A DNA stretch of 64,000 nucleotides from Acidobacteria subdivision 2 bacterium RH1 MAG20 (GTDB taxonomy: Bacteria; Acidobacteriota; Terriglobia; Terriglobales; Acidobacteriaceae), in the NCBI GenBank assembly GCA_002197545.1, contig NFUO01000544.1, positions 47,199-111,198 on the forward strand, in the 5' to 3' direction. Each line of letters starts with the position of its first letter. Positions within the stretch are counted from its first letter, which is position 1. Positions 53,407 through 62,793 of the stretch are shown piece by piece. A program made the position numbers and the translations under genes. The notes under the pieces were generated by a model. It did no database searches. It was not told where the DNA came from and saw only the letters and a program-made list of their open reading frames with translations.

Positions 53407-54297
53407 ATGCCAATCTTCCAAGTGATTATTCTTGCCGTTGTGCAGGGCCTCGCCGAGCTTCTCCCCGTCTCCAGTTCCGCCCACGTCGTAGTCGCGGAGA
53501 AGCTCCTTGGACTGGACCCATCGTCGCCGCCCATGACGCTGCTGCTGGTGATGTTGCATACAGGCACGATGTTCGCTGTGATCGCCTACTTCTGGAGCCA
53601 ATGGAAGAAGACCTATTTTTCCAGCTCCGACGCGTTTAAGCGGTTCGCCATCCGGGCAATCTGGGCCTCTCTGCTGACCGCCGTAATCGGCTATCCCATC
53701 ATCAAGCTCATCGAGAAGACCGCCTTCGCAGGCGTATCGAAGGGCGAGATCGAGTCGCTGTTTGGCCGACTCGATCTGGTTGCTCCCGCGCTGGCCGCGG
53801 CCGGCATTCTCATCCTGATTGCGGGATTGCTTGAAAACCGGCGCATGGGCGCGCATCAGCAGGTCTATGGAGACAGCGTAACCATGCGGCAAGCCGGATG
53901 GATTGGCGCGATTCAAGGGTTGTGCCTGCCATTTCGTGGATTCTCGCGGTCCGGCGCGACCATCTCAACCGGCATGTTAACCGGAGCCAGCAAGGAGCGG
54001 GCAGAGCGTTTCAGCTTTGCGCTGGCCGTCATCCTGACGCCCGCAGCCATCGGCAAAGAGGCCCTGCGGCTGTTGAAGGCTACCCATGAAGCGGCAGCCA
54101 GCGGCGCACCGATTGACCTGCATAGCAGCATAATGATGAGCCTGCTCGGAATGGTGTTTGCCTTTCTGGCCGGACTCGTCGCTCTGAAATGGCTCAGCAG
54201 TTGGCTCGAACAGGGTCGCTGGTACCTCTTCGGAATCTATTGCTTGATAGCTTCAGCCGTGGTGTTTTATCTCCACTATGGGCCTCGGCACCTTTAG
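53407..54297 (+). CDS. uppP: Undecaprenyl-diphosphate phosphatase (UppP/BacA)
   Basis: Recycles the lipid carrier of cell-wall synthesis by removing one phosphate from undecaprenyl diphosphate. 296 residues, about eight helices. Catalytic-region motifs: LAELLPVSSSAHVVV near residue 15-30 (Glu and Ser/His) and FRGFSRSGATIS near residue 178; the usual PGTSRSG is replaced by RGFSRSG, a known-looking variant that keeps the Ser-Arg-Ser-Gly core. Loss of or extra copies affect bacitracin sensitivity in other bacteria. Confidence 0.95.
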   Translation: MPIFQVIILAVVQGLAELLPVSSSAHVVVAEKLLGLDPSSPPMTLLLVMLHTGTMFAVIAYFWSQWKKTYFSSSDAFKRFAIRAIWASLLTAVIGYPIIKLIEKTAFAGVSKGEIESLFGRLDLVAPALAAAGILILIAGLLENRRMGAHQQVYGDSVTMRQAGWIGAIQGLCLPFRGFSRSGATISTGMLTGASKERAERFSFALAVILTPAAIGKEALRLLKATHEAAASGAPIDLHSSIMMSLLGMVFAFLAGLVALKWLSSWLEQGRWYLFGIYCLIASAVVFYLHYGPRHL

Positions 54298-54378
54298 GCT
54301 CGGATGTAGCAATATCACGAGCGGCGAGGTTAACCCTGCCGCCCATGGTGTCGAGCTTACTGAATGATTCCCTGAACG

Positions 54379-54843
54379 CTACTTCGTCGCGAGTGCATCG
54401 CGATGGTCGCGGACATAGTCATGCGATGCAAGAATGTGGGCCTGCTGTTCTGCCAGCAGCTCACGAATCGGTAGCGGCAATTCCTGATTGAGCGCGTCTG
54501 AGTAGGCTTTCTTAGCTTCGTCTTCACCCTTTTCAGCGGTCTCAAGGAGGCCATGGTCTCCCCCGCCAAGTTTCGCTTTGAGGTCGCCCCAAACACGATG
54601 CAGCGTACCGACGGTTGTGCCCGTTTCATTGATGTCGTGAACGCCGTTTTGATGAAGCGCTTCTTCAAGATCGCCGCGGAAGCTGGCCCGCTTGAGAGAC
54701 TCTGCAAGGAAATAGCGCTTGAGCGTTTCATCCTCCAGATGATCGCCGATATCGGCGAAGCCTTTCTGGCTGTCCTGAAGGGTATTGATGACCGAGCGCA
54801 GAACGCGCTCCATCTCGTGCTGTTTACCTGAATCGCTGGGCAT
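54379..54843 (-). CDS. PA2169-type four-helix-bundle protein (DUF2383-like)
   Basis: About 154 residues. Four amphipathic helices: VLRSVINTLQDSQKGFADIGDHL, ETLKRYFLAESLKRASFRGDLEEAL, the Gly-rich turn LKAKLGGGDHGLLE, and ELPLPIRELLAEQQAHILASHDYVRDHRDAL. Ferritin-like E/H residues appear in the helices, so metal binding is possible. ATG 54841-54843 is preceded by GAGGA; the frame's upstream TTG (54861) is unlikely. Family role unknown, often stress-related. Confidence 0.85.
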   Translation of the reverse strand: MPSDSGKQHEMERVLRSVINTLQDSQKGFADIGDHLEDETLKRYFLAESLKRASFRGDLEEALHQNGVHDINETGTTVGTLHRVWGDLKAKLGGGDHGLLETAEKGEDEAKKAYSDALNQELPLPIRELLAEQQAHILASHDYVRDHRDALATK

Positions 54844-55199
54844 AATGTCCTCGTAAATCAAAAAAATAGATTGATTCGGTTGGGGCTGGGTCCGCCGGTT
54901 GCGTGCGATTCTCCTCCACCGGCGGCAAGCAGGAGAAATCGCGAAAAACCTGCGCCCCTGCCAACCGTTTGCTAAGGTCCGCTGGGGTTGCTGCTCCCAG
55001 CGGCGAGTGTTGAACTGATAGATGCGCGTTTGTACTGTGGGTTTGCATCCAGGTACCCCGGCAGGAGGTTTTCCAGTTTTGTTCGCCGCGCTGGAATAAC
55101 TTTGGGATAATCGAAGATGCTCTGGTGGTTAACGGCCTTGCAGACCGCCCGGTGTGCAGAGACGCTGCGCCGGCGCAGGAGAGGTCGCGCTTACCCCTG
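54844..55199. other. Gene-poor region upstream of ftsK
   Basis: About 355 bp. It contains a perfect hairpin, arms CCGCTGGG (54979-54986) and CCCAGCGG (54996-55003), of unknown role; no T-run. Alternative upstream ftsK starts (from 55125) run through it. No RNA gene or promoter pair could be fixed by eye. Confidence 0.35.
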
Positions 55200-57803
55200 A
55201 TGAAGACCTTGAGACTGGTTTCGACACCGACACGCAACCGGCGGCTGAACGAGATTATCGGGCTGACCGTCCTGGTTGGCGCTGCGCTGCTGCTGCTTGC
55301 GCTGGCAACGTATACCCCCTCCGATCCTTCTTTCAACACCGTAGGGGCCTATCTCACGGGACGCCCTGCACATAACTGGACAGGTATAGTAGGCGCTTAC
55401 CTGGCCGACGCCATGCTGCAGATGGTTGGGGTTGCGGCCTTCTTTCTGCCGCTGGTGCTGGGACGGCTCGGCCTGTGCTGGATGTGGTCCCGGCCAGCCG
55501 GGTCTCCTCTCGCGAAGACTATTGGCCTCGGATTGTGGGTAATCTTTGGCCCCGCGGCGATCGCGCTGCTGCCCGGGCATATTCTATGGCGCCGCACGTT
55601 GCCGATAGAGGGCGTGAGCGGACGCCTGCTGGCGGACTCGATGGTGCACTATCTGAACCTGCCGGGTGCCTGCATTGTGGTCGCCCTGATGGTAGCGCTG
55701 TCGCTGTATCTGACGACGACGTTTACCTTCAACACCGCGCGGGAATGGAGCCTCATCCACTTCTCGTTTGCGCAGTCTCTGTGGGAGCGGTGGGCGCGCT
55801 GGCGGAGTAGAAGAAAGAGTGCCAACATTGCCGCTGCAAAGGAATCCTACGGCAGCAAGCGCGAGCAGGCGGAGTTGAAAGCGCAGCGGGCTCGCGAACA
55901 GGCAGAGCGCAAAAGTCATCGCGCTGAGAGCAATACTCTGCTCAGCGGACTGTTTGGCTGGTGGGGACGCAAGAAGAGAACAGAGGCGATCTCAGTGACA
56001 CCGCATGACGAGGCCGCCTCTGAACCAACGTCGATGTGGCAGGCCATGCCCCGGACCCTGGTGGATGCACCTCCGGTGACAGCCTTTGGCACAGCTGCCG
56101 CCGCTGCGGCTCCGTATGCCGAGGCGCTTGCCAAGGCTGCGGCTCCGGGTCATGCGCTGGATGACAAATCGAATTTTGGCAATCACCGATCCGGTTTTGT
56201 AGCAGAATCAGATCGTCCTATGGCACCGATAAAAGCGGCGAAGAGAATGGAAGATCCAGGCACGGCTGAGGAAAACATCTCCTTCGGCAAACGCGCTGAT
56301 GCCGACATCAGGCCGGTGACCATTGTGCCCAAGAGCGTGCGCGGCTATAAGCTGCCGCCTTCTTCCCTGCTGCATCGCAGCGAAGAACAGGCCACCGTGC
56401 GTGAAGACGCTCTCCGCGAAGAGGCGCGCGTGCTAGTCGAGAAGTCCGCCGAGTTCGGCGTCAACGGACAGGTGACACAGATCAACCCCGGCCCTGTAGT
56501 CACAACATTTGAGTTTCGTCCCGAAGCTGGCGTGAAGGTGGCCCGCATCACCGGACTCGCCGATGATCTCTGCCTTGCCATGGCCGCCGAATCCATTCTG
56601 ATTGAGCGGATGGCAGGCAAAAGTACAGTTGGCATTCAAGTGCCAAATAGTGAGCGCGAGACCATCTGGCTGCGCGACGTGATTGAGTGCGAGAGCTTCG
56701 CGCAGAGCAAGAGCAAGCTCGTCATCGCCCTCGGCAAGGACATCAACGGCCGCATCGTCACTGCCGATCTGGCAGCCATGCCGCACGTTCTCATCGCCGG
56801 ATCGACAGGCTCAGGTAAATCCGTAGCAATCAACGCGATGATCATGAGCGTGCTCTTCAAGAACACGCCGGAACAGGTGAGGATGATCCTCGTCGATCCG
56901 AAGCGCGTTGAGCTTGGCATGTATGAGGGCATTCCACACCTGTTTACGCCGATCATCACCGAGGCGAAGCTGGCCGCCAACGCGCTACGGAACGCCGTGC
57001 GCGAGATGGAGCGGCGGTTGAAGCTGCTCGCCGCCAATCACGTCCGCAATATTGACCAGTTCAACAAGCTCTTCGACCACGGCAGCGACTATCTGTTTGA
57101 AGACGTGAACCAGGAACCGCTGCCCTACATCATCATCATCATCGACGAGCTGGCCGACCTGATGATGCTCGACCGCTCGAACGTGGAAGAATCGATTACG
57201 CGGCTGGCGCAGATGGCACGCGCCGTCGGCATCCATCTTGTGCTGGCCACGCAGCGGCCTTCAGTCGATGTCATCACAGGACTCATCAAGGCAAACGTGC
57301 CGACCCGTATGAGCTTCCGTCTGGCGACCAAGGTAGACTCGCGGACAATCATCGATTCCAACGGCGCCGAAAGCCTGCTGGGACGCGGCGATATGCTGTA
57401 TCTGCCGCCGGGAACGAGCCGCGTGCAGCGCGTTCACGCTCCATTTGTAACTGAAAAAGAAATCTCTGCGGTAACAGCATTCTGGAAGGCGCAAGGCGAG
57501 GCCGAGTACGTCCACGGCTTCCTCGAAGGACCGAAGGAAGATACCGGCAAGGACGGCGACAGCGGCTCGGACGGCGAGGCCGACGACCCCATGTACGACG
57601 ACGCGGTGCGGCTGGTCTTCGAATTTGGCAAGGCGAGCACCTCCCTGCTGCAGCGGCGTCTGCGAATCGGCTACGGGCGCGCCGCTCACCTCATCGACAT
57701 GATGCACAACGATGGTCTGGTAGGCCCGGCAGATGGCTCAAAGCCACGCGAGATTCTGAAGTCGCCAAACTGGATCAACGAGGTCGATGCAGCGATTCGG
57801 TAA
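55200..57803 (+). CDS. ftsK: DNA translocase FtsK/SpoIIIE
   Basis: Pumps chromosome DNA at the septum and helps resolve dimers. About 867 residues from ATG 55200. N-terminal FtsK_4TM (about 15-180) has four helices (LNEIIGLTVLVGAALLLLAL at the start). A charged linker rich in Lys/Arg/Glu/Ala (about 185-300) follows. The motor (about 400-780) has Walker A GSTGSGKSVAIN near 533 and Walker B IIIIIDELADLMM near 642. A C-terminal winged-helix gamma domain (about 795-855: DAVRLVFEFGKASTSLLQRRLRIGYGRAAHLID) reads KOPS. An upstream GTG at 55125 is open but would add non-conserved residues. Confidence 0.95.
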   Translation: MKTLRLVSTPTRNRRLNEIIGLTVLVGAALLLLALATYTPSDPSFNTVGAYLTGRPAHNWTGIVGAYLADAMLQMVGVAAFFLPLVLGRLGLCWMWSRPAGSPLAKTIGLGLWVIFGPAAIALLPGHILWRRTLPIEGVSGRLLADSMVHYLNLPGACIVVALMVALSLYLTTTFTFNTAREWSLIHFSFAQSLWERWARWRSRRKSANIAAAKESYGSKREQAELKAQRAREQAERKSHRAESNTLLSGLFGWWGRKKRTEAISVTPHDEAASEPTSMWQAMPRTLVDAPPVTAFGTAAAAAAPYAEALAKAAAPGHALDDKSNFGNHRSGFVAESDRPMAPIKAAKRMEDPGTAEENISFGKRADADIRPVTIVPKSVRGYKLPPSSLLHRSEEQATVREDALREEARVLVEKSAEFGVNGQVTQINPGPVVTTFEFRPEAGVKVARITGLADDLCLAMAAESILIERMAGKSTVGIQVPNSERETIWLRDVIECESFAQSKSKLVIALGKDINGRIVTADLAAMPHVLIAGSTGSGKSVAINAMIMSVLFKNTPEQVRMILVDPKRVELGMYEGIPHLFTPIITEAKLAANALRNAVREMERRLKLLAANHVRNIDQFNKLFDHGSDYLFEDVNQEPLPYIIIIIDELADLMMLDRSNVEESITRLAQMARAVGIHLVLATQRPSVDVITGLIKANVPTRMSFRLATKVDSRTIIDSNGAESLLGRGDMLYLPPGTSRVQRVHAPFVTEKEISAVTAFWKAQGEAEYVHGFLEGPKEDTGKDGDSGSDGEADDPMYDDAVRLVFEFGKASTSLLQRRLRIGYGRAAHLIDMMHNDGLVGPADGSKPREILKSPNWINEVDAAIR

Positions 57804-57821
57804 CGCGATGTAATTCTGCAT

Positions 57822-59111
57822 CTATCGGTGATGGATGATTTTGGCTGACCGTATCGCGACGACGGCAAGAATGCAGATGACGGCGAGCAGCGCAATCCAG
57901 AGAAGATCGGGATAGCGCTCCGTGAGGGGGCGCGTGTCAGGCCGGGGACGATAGGTGGGGTTTAACTGCTCGGGGCCTAGCTGTGCGGTGTTGGCATGTG
58001 CAGCCGGCGAGAAAAGTCGCGCATAGTCATATTGTGGCGCGGTAAGGGCTGCGTCTCCGTAGAAGAGAGTTATGGACTGCGCTGTTGGAGCAGAAAAGCA
58101 AAGCTTGCGCTGGCGCATTTCGAGCCGCACTACGGTAATAGGAAGCAGCGCGTCATCACCGTTGTCCAGGGCCACCTCAACATCTGCAGGCCCTTGCAAA
58201 TTGGCGCCGAGCGTTGCGAGAACACTTAGCTGCTGCTGGTGAACTTCTCGGCCCGCCTGGATGAGACGCACACGAAAGATGGTGCCGACAATAGTTTCAG
58301 CCGCAGACTTCGGCGTGCCCGCGGGACGGTCGGAGATCCGCACATCGCGGCTGAAATTGGCTTTAAAGTCTGGGGCCACGACAAAGCTGACGCGCTCAAT
58401 AGGAACTCGCTCAGGCAGAGCAAACATGGCGAGGCCCTGGCGGCCCTCGCGAACGATGGTCGCAGTCTCGGCGGCGACAGTATAGAGAGACTGCGCCTCG
58501 CGGCTAGGCGGAATGGTAGCCCCCCTGACCATCTCTGGCCTTGCGGAAAATACATGAGTGCCGGGTGCGGGAGAGGCAGTCAAAACAACATGCAGATAAG
58601 GAAAGCTGGACTCCTCCAAATGAAGCGCGGTGCTGTGAGAGAGGTGCTGGCTGGTCAAATCGAAGAGCGTAAAGTCGCCAAGGCTCGTCGGCATTGTGGA
58701 CTGCAGGCTATCGAGACCCGTAACGGTTGCAGTAGCAAGATAATTCTGGCCGGCAAGATCAAGATTGACGTCGGTATAGGGCCGGGCAGGCATCTCGAGA
58801 TCAAAGACGATGCTGCGGCCGCGCGTGCCGAGATTGAGAACACGCGCTGCCATGCTGTCCGGCTGCACTGGCTCACTGAGCGTAATCGCGTAGGGAAGCT
58901 CCTGCGCGCCCTGATAGAGGCGAACATCCTTAAGCGATGGAGCGGCGTGAGGAAACATCTGCGCATCAATGACAGCGCAGCTTTGTCCTGCTCCCCCAGG
59001 AAGCGCAATCGTGCGCTGATAGCGTGAGTATTGCTGTGCGGCTGTTGAAGCATTGGGAGCGGAAGACGTAATCTGCCAGAAGAGAAGCAGCGCCAGAAGT
59101 ACAGCCTTCAT
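57822..59111 (-). CDS. DUF3999-family exported/membrane protein
   Basis: 429 residues. Signal peptide (VLLALLLFWQITSSAP), a long beta-rich extracytoplasmic region, and one C-terminal membrane helix (DLLWIALLAVICILAVVAIRSAKI). The DUF3999 family typically partners a DUF2339 gene, as here: it overlaps the DUF2339 stop by 4 bp (59108-59111). Function unknown; an envelope or surface-polymer role is often suspected (inference). Confidence 0.85.
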   Translation of the reverse strand: MKAVLLALLLFWQITSSAPNASTAAQQYSRYQRTIALPGGAGQSCAVIDAQMFPHAAPSLKDVRLYQGAQELPYAITLSEPVQPDSMAARVLNLGTRGRSIVFDLEMPARPYTDVNLDLAGQNYLATATVTGLDSLQSTMPTSLGDFTLFDLTSQHLSHSTALHLEESSFPYLHVVLTASPAPGTHVFSARPEMVRGATIPPSREAQSLYTVAAETATIVREGRQGLAMFALPERVPIERVSFVVAPDFKANFSRDVRISDRPAGTPKSAAETIVGTIFRVRLIQAGREVHQQQLSVLATLGANLQGPADVEVALDNGDDALLPITVVRLEMRQRKLCFSAPTAQSITLFYGDAALTAPQYDYARLFSPAAHANTAQLGPEQLNPTYRPRPDTRPLTERYPDLLWIALLAVICILAVVAIRSAKIIHHR

Positions 59112-60937
59112 CGCCCACCTTCTTCGCTTGCAGCAGGCTTCGGTTCTGCATCGCGCAAAGCCAGCCAGTCTTTCTGATAAGCAAAACTGACCGCCATCAG
59201 TAGCACCCCGAGACCAAGAAAGCTCACGACACGATATCCCTGGCTAAGATTTCGCATGTCGTAAAGGAACGTTTTAGCGATGGTGAAGACAATCAGAATC
59301 AGTGCCTGCCAGCGAATAAAAGCGGTCCGTTTCCAGAAACCGGCAGCAAGCAGGACAGCGCCATAGACCATCAGAAACGCCGAGATAGCCAGCGCCTTCT
59401 GTAATTCGGCATCAGGATGGGCCGTCGTCAGACTCCAGAAAGTATCCAGTTCTCGAACACAAGCGACGATTGCCACAAGATTCAACGCAATGATGGAAGC
59501 GCCAGCGATATTTCGCCACGTAGGCTCGCCTTCATTGGAGTGCCGTGCATGAAGAGCAATCCATGCCGAGCAGGCAAAGACTGCAATCCCAAAGAGCGCC
59601 GTGGCAAAGCGGCCATTAAGAAAAGCTGTCTGAATTGGCCTCCAAAACCAGAAAGGTTGAACCAGCAAGCCGCAGAATCCCAGAATAAGCGCCACCGCGG
59701 CGAGCATGCGAAGAATGCGATGCGCGCTAGCCGAAGCCTCATCCTCCGTTGCCGTTTCGAGCCGCACAGAGACCCACAGCAACGCCGCAGCCTCCGCAAG
59801 CCAGCCCACCGTAATCCAGCGGCCACTGGCCTTCAGCGGAATTGCGATCGTAAGAAAGACAATGGCGAGCGACAGATGGACCGCCGAAGCAATCTGTGTC
59901 TGCGGCAACCGCATCATCCCGAGATAAGCGGCAGCAAAGAGCAGCATAAGCCAGGGCAGCAGACTATGATCCCCCGCGTCCTGCAACAGCGAATAGAGCG
60001 CAAGTGATCCAAAGATGGCATTGGCCAGTGGGAGAAATATCTCGGTGATGCGGAATGCGCCGCCCTTCCCTGCCTGGGAAGTTTGCGAATCCTTCCATCC
60101 CACGGGCACGGAAGCAAACACGAAGAAGAAGAGAACGACGAAGAGAACGGTGGGAGCAAGCTGCGCAGCCGAATTGAATGCGACATACCAGCCGATGAAA
60201 TAAGCAACGGTAGCGGGAAACGCTCCAAGCAGAAGCCGCGGCCAGGGTTTGAGGCGGAGAAGCAGGACGGTCGCAACGTCAATGGCGAGAATATAGGTGA
60301 AAAGAAAGACCTCGTGATTGCCCCCGGTAGAGAGCAGCAGCGGCGTAGCCATGCCTCCGGCCAGCGCATAGGCAGCAAGAATCTCGCTGTCCTGCGACCA
60401 GGCCATAAAGGCATTCCACGCTGTAACGCCAATCATCGCGACAAGGGCCACCGAGGCAGGTAATAAATGATAAAGCTGGAACGCAGCCCACAGCGAAAGA
60501 TAGAGGACGCCGCTGCCAATGGCCTTCAGAGACCACGAAAAAACATGGACCCCCTGCCGCCGAAAGCGCTCCGACCACACGACCAGCCCAGCACCCGCGA
60601 TAAGCCCGACCAGCACCCGTCCCAGAGGGCCAATCCAGTGGTTGTCCATGGCGAGCTTGAGAAACCACGTGGCTCCAATAAGCAGGGCGACAATGCCGAT
60701 GCGGCTAAAGAGCTGCGAGCCAATGCGGTCTTCCAAAGATGCCCGAGGCGTAGCCCCCACACCAGGAGCAGAAAGCGGCGGAGGTGGAGTCGCGGCCTTC
60801 GGCACTACGGCAGGCACCGTCCCACGCAACTGTGCAACCTCACATTCCAGCGTTTCAACCCGCGCAGACAACGCCGAAAGCTCTGCGGCAAGTTGTGTCT
60901 CCCGGTGCTGCTGCGAGGGTTGGTCCTCTTGGCCCAT
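59108..60937 (-). CDS. DUF2339-family polytopic membrane protein
   Basis: About 609 residues. Starts with a coiled-coil-like segment (LAAELSALSARVETLECEVAQLRG), a Pro-rich spacer, then SLEDRIGSQLFSRIGIVALLIGATWFLKLAMDN, the diagnostic DUF2339 block, followed by about 18-20 membrane helices to the C terminus. ATG 60937 is chosen (a GTG 6 bp upstream with AAGG is possible); the frame open to 61093 adds non-hydrophobic residues in the promoter region. Partner of the DUF3999 gene that follows. Function unknown. Confidence 0.87.
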   Translation of the reverse strand: MGQEDQPSQQHRETQLAAELSALSARVETLECEVAQLRGTVPAVVPKAATPPPPLSAPGVGATPRASLEDRIGSQLFSRIGIVALLIGATWFLKLAMDNHWIGPLGRVLVGLIAGAGLVVWSERFRRQGVHVFSWSLKAIGSGVLYLSLWAAFQLYHLLPASVALVAMIGVTAWNAFMAWSQDSEILAAYALAGGMATPLLLSTGGNHEVFLFTYILAIDVATVLLLRLKPWPRLLLGAFPATVAYFIGWYVAFNSAAQLAPTVLFVVLFFFVFASVPVGWKDSQTSQAGKGGAFRITEIFLPLANAIFGSLALYSLLQDAGDHSLLPWLMLLFAAAYLGMMRLPQTQIASAVHLSLAIVFLTIAIPLKASGRWITVGWLAEAAALLWVSVRLETATEDEASASAHRILRMLAAVALILGFCGLLVQPFWFWRPIQTAFLNGRFATALFGIAVFACSAWIALHARHSNEGEPTWRNIAGASIIALNLVAIVACVRELDTFWSLTTAHPDAELQKALAISAFLMVYGAVLLAAGFWKRTAFIRWQALILIVFTIAKTFLYDMRNLSQGYRVVSFLGLGVLLMAVSFAYQKDWLALRDAEPKPAASEEGGR

Positions 60938-61006
60938 GGGCACTACTTTACCTTTATTGCGGCAGAGATTGGCACTTGAATCTGTCAATTGATACTCTTT
61001 GCGCTG

Positions 61007-61744
61007 ATGAAGGATGCGACCGCGCAGACGCGAATTCTGGTTGTGGATGACGATGCCCTCACCCGCGAGGTGCTTGTCCTCCTCTTGGAACACGCCGGTT
61101 ACAGGGTGGAAGCGGCAGATTCAGGCGATGCGGCAGTCGAATCCCTAAGCGCGGCATCCGGCCCGCCGCCCGACGTCGTGCTGGCCGACATGCAGATGGC
61201 CGGGACCGCGGGCATCCTCCTCGCCCGTAAACTGCGCGAGCTATGTGGAGCGGCCACCACCCTGCTGGCCATGAGCGGAAGCATGCCGCGATACGAGGTC
61301 ATTCAAGCATTCGATGGCCTCCTGCTCAAGCCATTCACCATCGACGAACTGACTACATTGGTTGCAACAAATCGTAATCTCGCCGAAATGCGCAGGCCGA
61401 TTCATCAGAATCTAACCCCTCTCGACGAAACAACCTACGAAAAGCTCTCGGCAGCCATGCGGAGCGAGCGATTGCAGCAGCTTTACGACATGAGCCTCGA
61501 TGACGCAGAAAAGCGGATTGCCCTTATGCGGAAGGCTGCATCCAACCAGGAGGATGACGCGTACAGAAGAGAGGCCCACGCAATTAAGGGCGGCTGCGGT
61601 ATGGTGGGAGCGGTTGAGCTACAGTGGTTGGCAGCTTCCATGGAAAAAAATGGTATAGATACTAATCATGTAGCTTTGCTCGATGAATGGATGCCTGCCT
61701 GTAACCGGCTGCGTCGTATTCTGCTCGCACGCATGCAAAAGTAA
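61007..61744 (+). CDS. Orphan response regulator with C-terminal HPt domain
   Basis: 245 residues. REC domain (about 9-125): ILVVDDDALTREVL (acidic pair), phosphoacceptor Asp in VLADMQMAG, Ser/Thr in AMSGS and Lys in LLKPF. C-terminal HPt domain (about 145-245) carries the phosphorylatable His in EAHAIKGGCGMVGA. A receiver joined to an HPt can shuttle phosphate between proteins without its own kinase. It starts divergent from DUF2339 and is followed 41 bp later by a NarL-type regulator; the two likely form one relay (inference). Confidence 0.9.
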   Translation: MKDATAQTRILVVDDDALTREVLVLLLEHAGYRVEAADSGDAAVESLSAASGPPPDVVLADMQMAGTAGILLARKLRELCGAATTLLAMSGSMPRYEVIQAFDGLLLKPFTIDELTTLVATNRNLAEMRRPIHQNLTPLDETTYEKLSAAMRSERLQQLYDMSLDDAEKRIALMRKAASNQEDDAYRREAHAIKGGCGMVGAVELQWLAASMEKNGIDTNHVALLDEWMPACNRLRRILLARMQK

Positions 61745-61785
61745 AGAGAGAAGTGGGCCACCGGATAATAAGGAGAACCCGCCTG

Positions 61786-62493
61786 ATGAAGGAAGCGCTG
61801 AAGAAATCCGACCATCCCGCGACAGCGACCGCGCCTATCCGCATCGTCGTCGCCGACGATCATCCCGTAGTGCGCTTCGGCGTGAAGAACATGCTGGAGG
61901 ATGAGACCGGCTTTGAAGTCGTGGGCGAGGCCGAGGACGGCGACGACGCCATCACCCAGACGCTCGATCTGGAACCGGACATCCTTCTGCTCGACCTCCA
62001 AATGCCCCGCCTGCCTGGACTGGAGGCGATGCGCGCAATTATGAGCAAGTCGCCGCGCGTAAAGATCATCCTGCTGACCAGCACCATCTCCAGCCAGCAG
62101 GTCATCGAGGCGCTGCAGATCGGCGCGCGCGGAATCGTCCTGAAGGACGCAGTCGCCAGCGATTTAGCGACATCGCTGCGGGCCGTCCTCTCAGGCGACT
62201 ACTGGATCGGCGGCGAGCGGGTTGCGAACCTGCTCACGGCCCTGAACGAGCTGATGAGCAAAGCCGCCAACGTGCCGGAACGCAAGACCTATGGCCTGAC
62301 TCCGCGCGAGCTTGAGGTGACTACCTGCATCGTTGAAGGATGCAGCAACAAGGATGTCGCCAAACAGTTCGCCATCAGCGAAGAAACGGTGAAGCGGCAC
62401 CTCTCGAACATCTTCGACAAAACAGGCGTCTCGACCCGGCTGGAGCTGGCGCTGTTCGCCATCGCGCACAAGCTCGTCGTCCTCAATCCGTAA
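61786..62493 (+). CDS. NarL/FixJ-family response regulator (REC-LuxR HTH)
   Basis: 235 residues. REC: IVVADDHPVVRFGV, phosphoacceptor Asp in LLLDLQMP, Thr/Ser in LLTSTISS and Lys in GIVLKDA. LuxR-type helix-turn-helix: LTPRELEVTTCIVEGCSNKDVAKQFAISEETVKRHLSNIF. AAGGAG lies 10 nt before ATG 61786, so this start is chosen over the GTG at 61753. It follows the REC-HPt gene; no sensor kinase is adjacent. REP-like palindromes begin 5 bp after the stop. Confidence 0.92.
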   Translation: MKEALKKSDHPATATAPIRIVVADDHPVVRFGVKNMLEDETGFEVVGEAEDGDDAITQTLDLEPDILLLDLQMPRLPGLEAMRAIMSKSPRVKIILLTSTISSQQVIEALQIGARGIVLKDAVASDLATSLRAVLSGDYWIGGERVANLLTALNELMSKAANVPERKTYGLTPRELEVTTCIVEGCSNKDVAKQFAISEETVKRHLSNIFDKTGVSTRLELALFAIAHKLVVLNP

Positions 62494-62497
62494 GAGG

Positions 62498-62720
62498 CCT
62501 CTGATTAAGTCGTAGTTTTGAAAAGGCATGGCTTCAGACACGCTGCAAATCGGTCATAGAAAGAAAGCCGGGCTTTAGTGGATGCTGAAAAATTCCAGTC
62601 TTGTTAAGGGCACGGCTTCAGCCGTGCCGTAAGTGCGCTCATTTGCAATGCGGCTTTAGCCGCTGAGGTACGTTTTTCTGCGTGACGACACTGTTTCAGC
62701 ACCCTCTTTAGCCCTGAGGG
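62498..62720. repeat. Composite REP-like palindromic repeat, copy 1
   Basis: Downstream of the NarL-type gene. It contains module A (CCTCTGATTAAGTCGTAGT..., 62498-62524), then a strong hairpin GGCACGGCTTCAGCCGTGCC (62609-62628), a smaller one GCGGCTTTAGCCGC (62650-62663), and degenerate copies of both (GGCATGGCTTCAG at about 62525; CTTTAGCCCTGAGG at about 62707). This layered palindromic structure is typical of REP/BIME-type elements. The rest of the gap to 62793 holds only the ypdA-like promoter region. Confidence 0.7.
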
Positions 62721-62793
62721 TATGCTCTGGAACTAAATCAGACCTTCCTTAACTTACGCAACCCGCCAGACAACCTTCAGTAAGATTGAAGAC

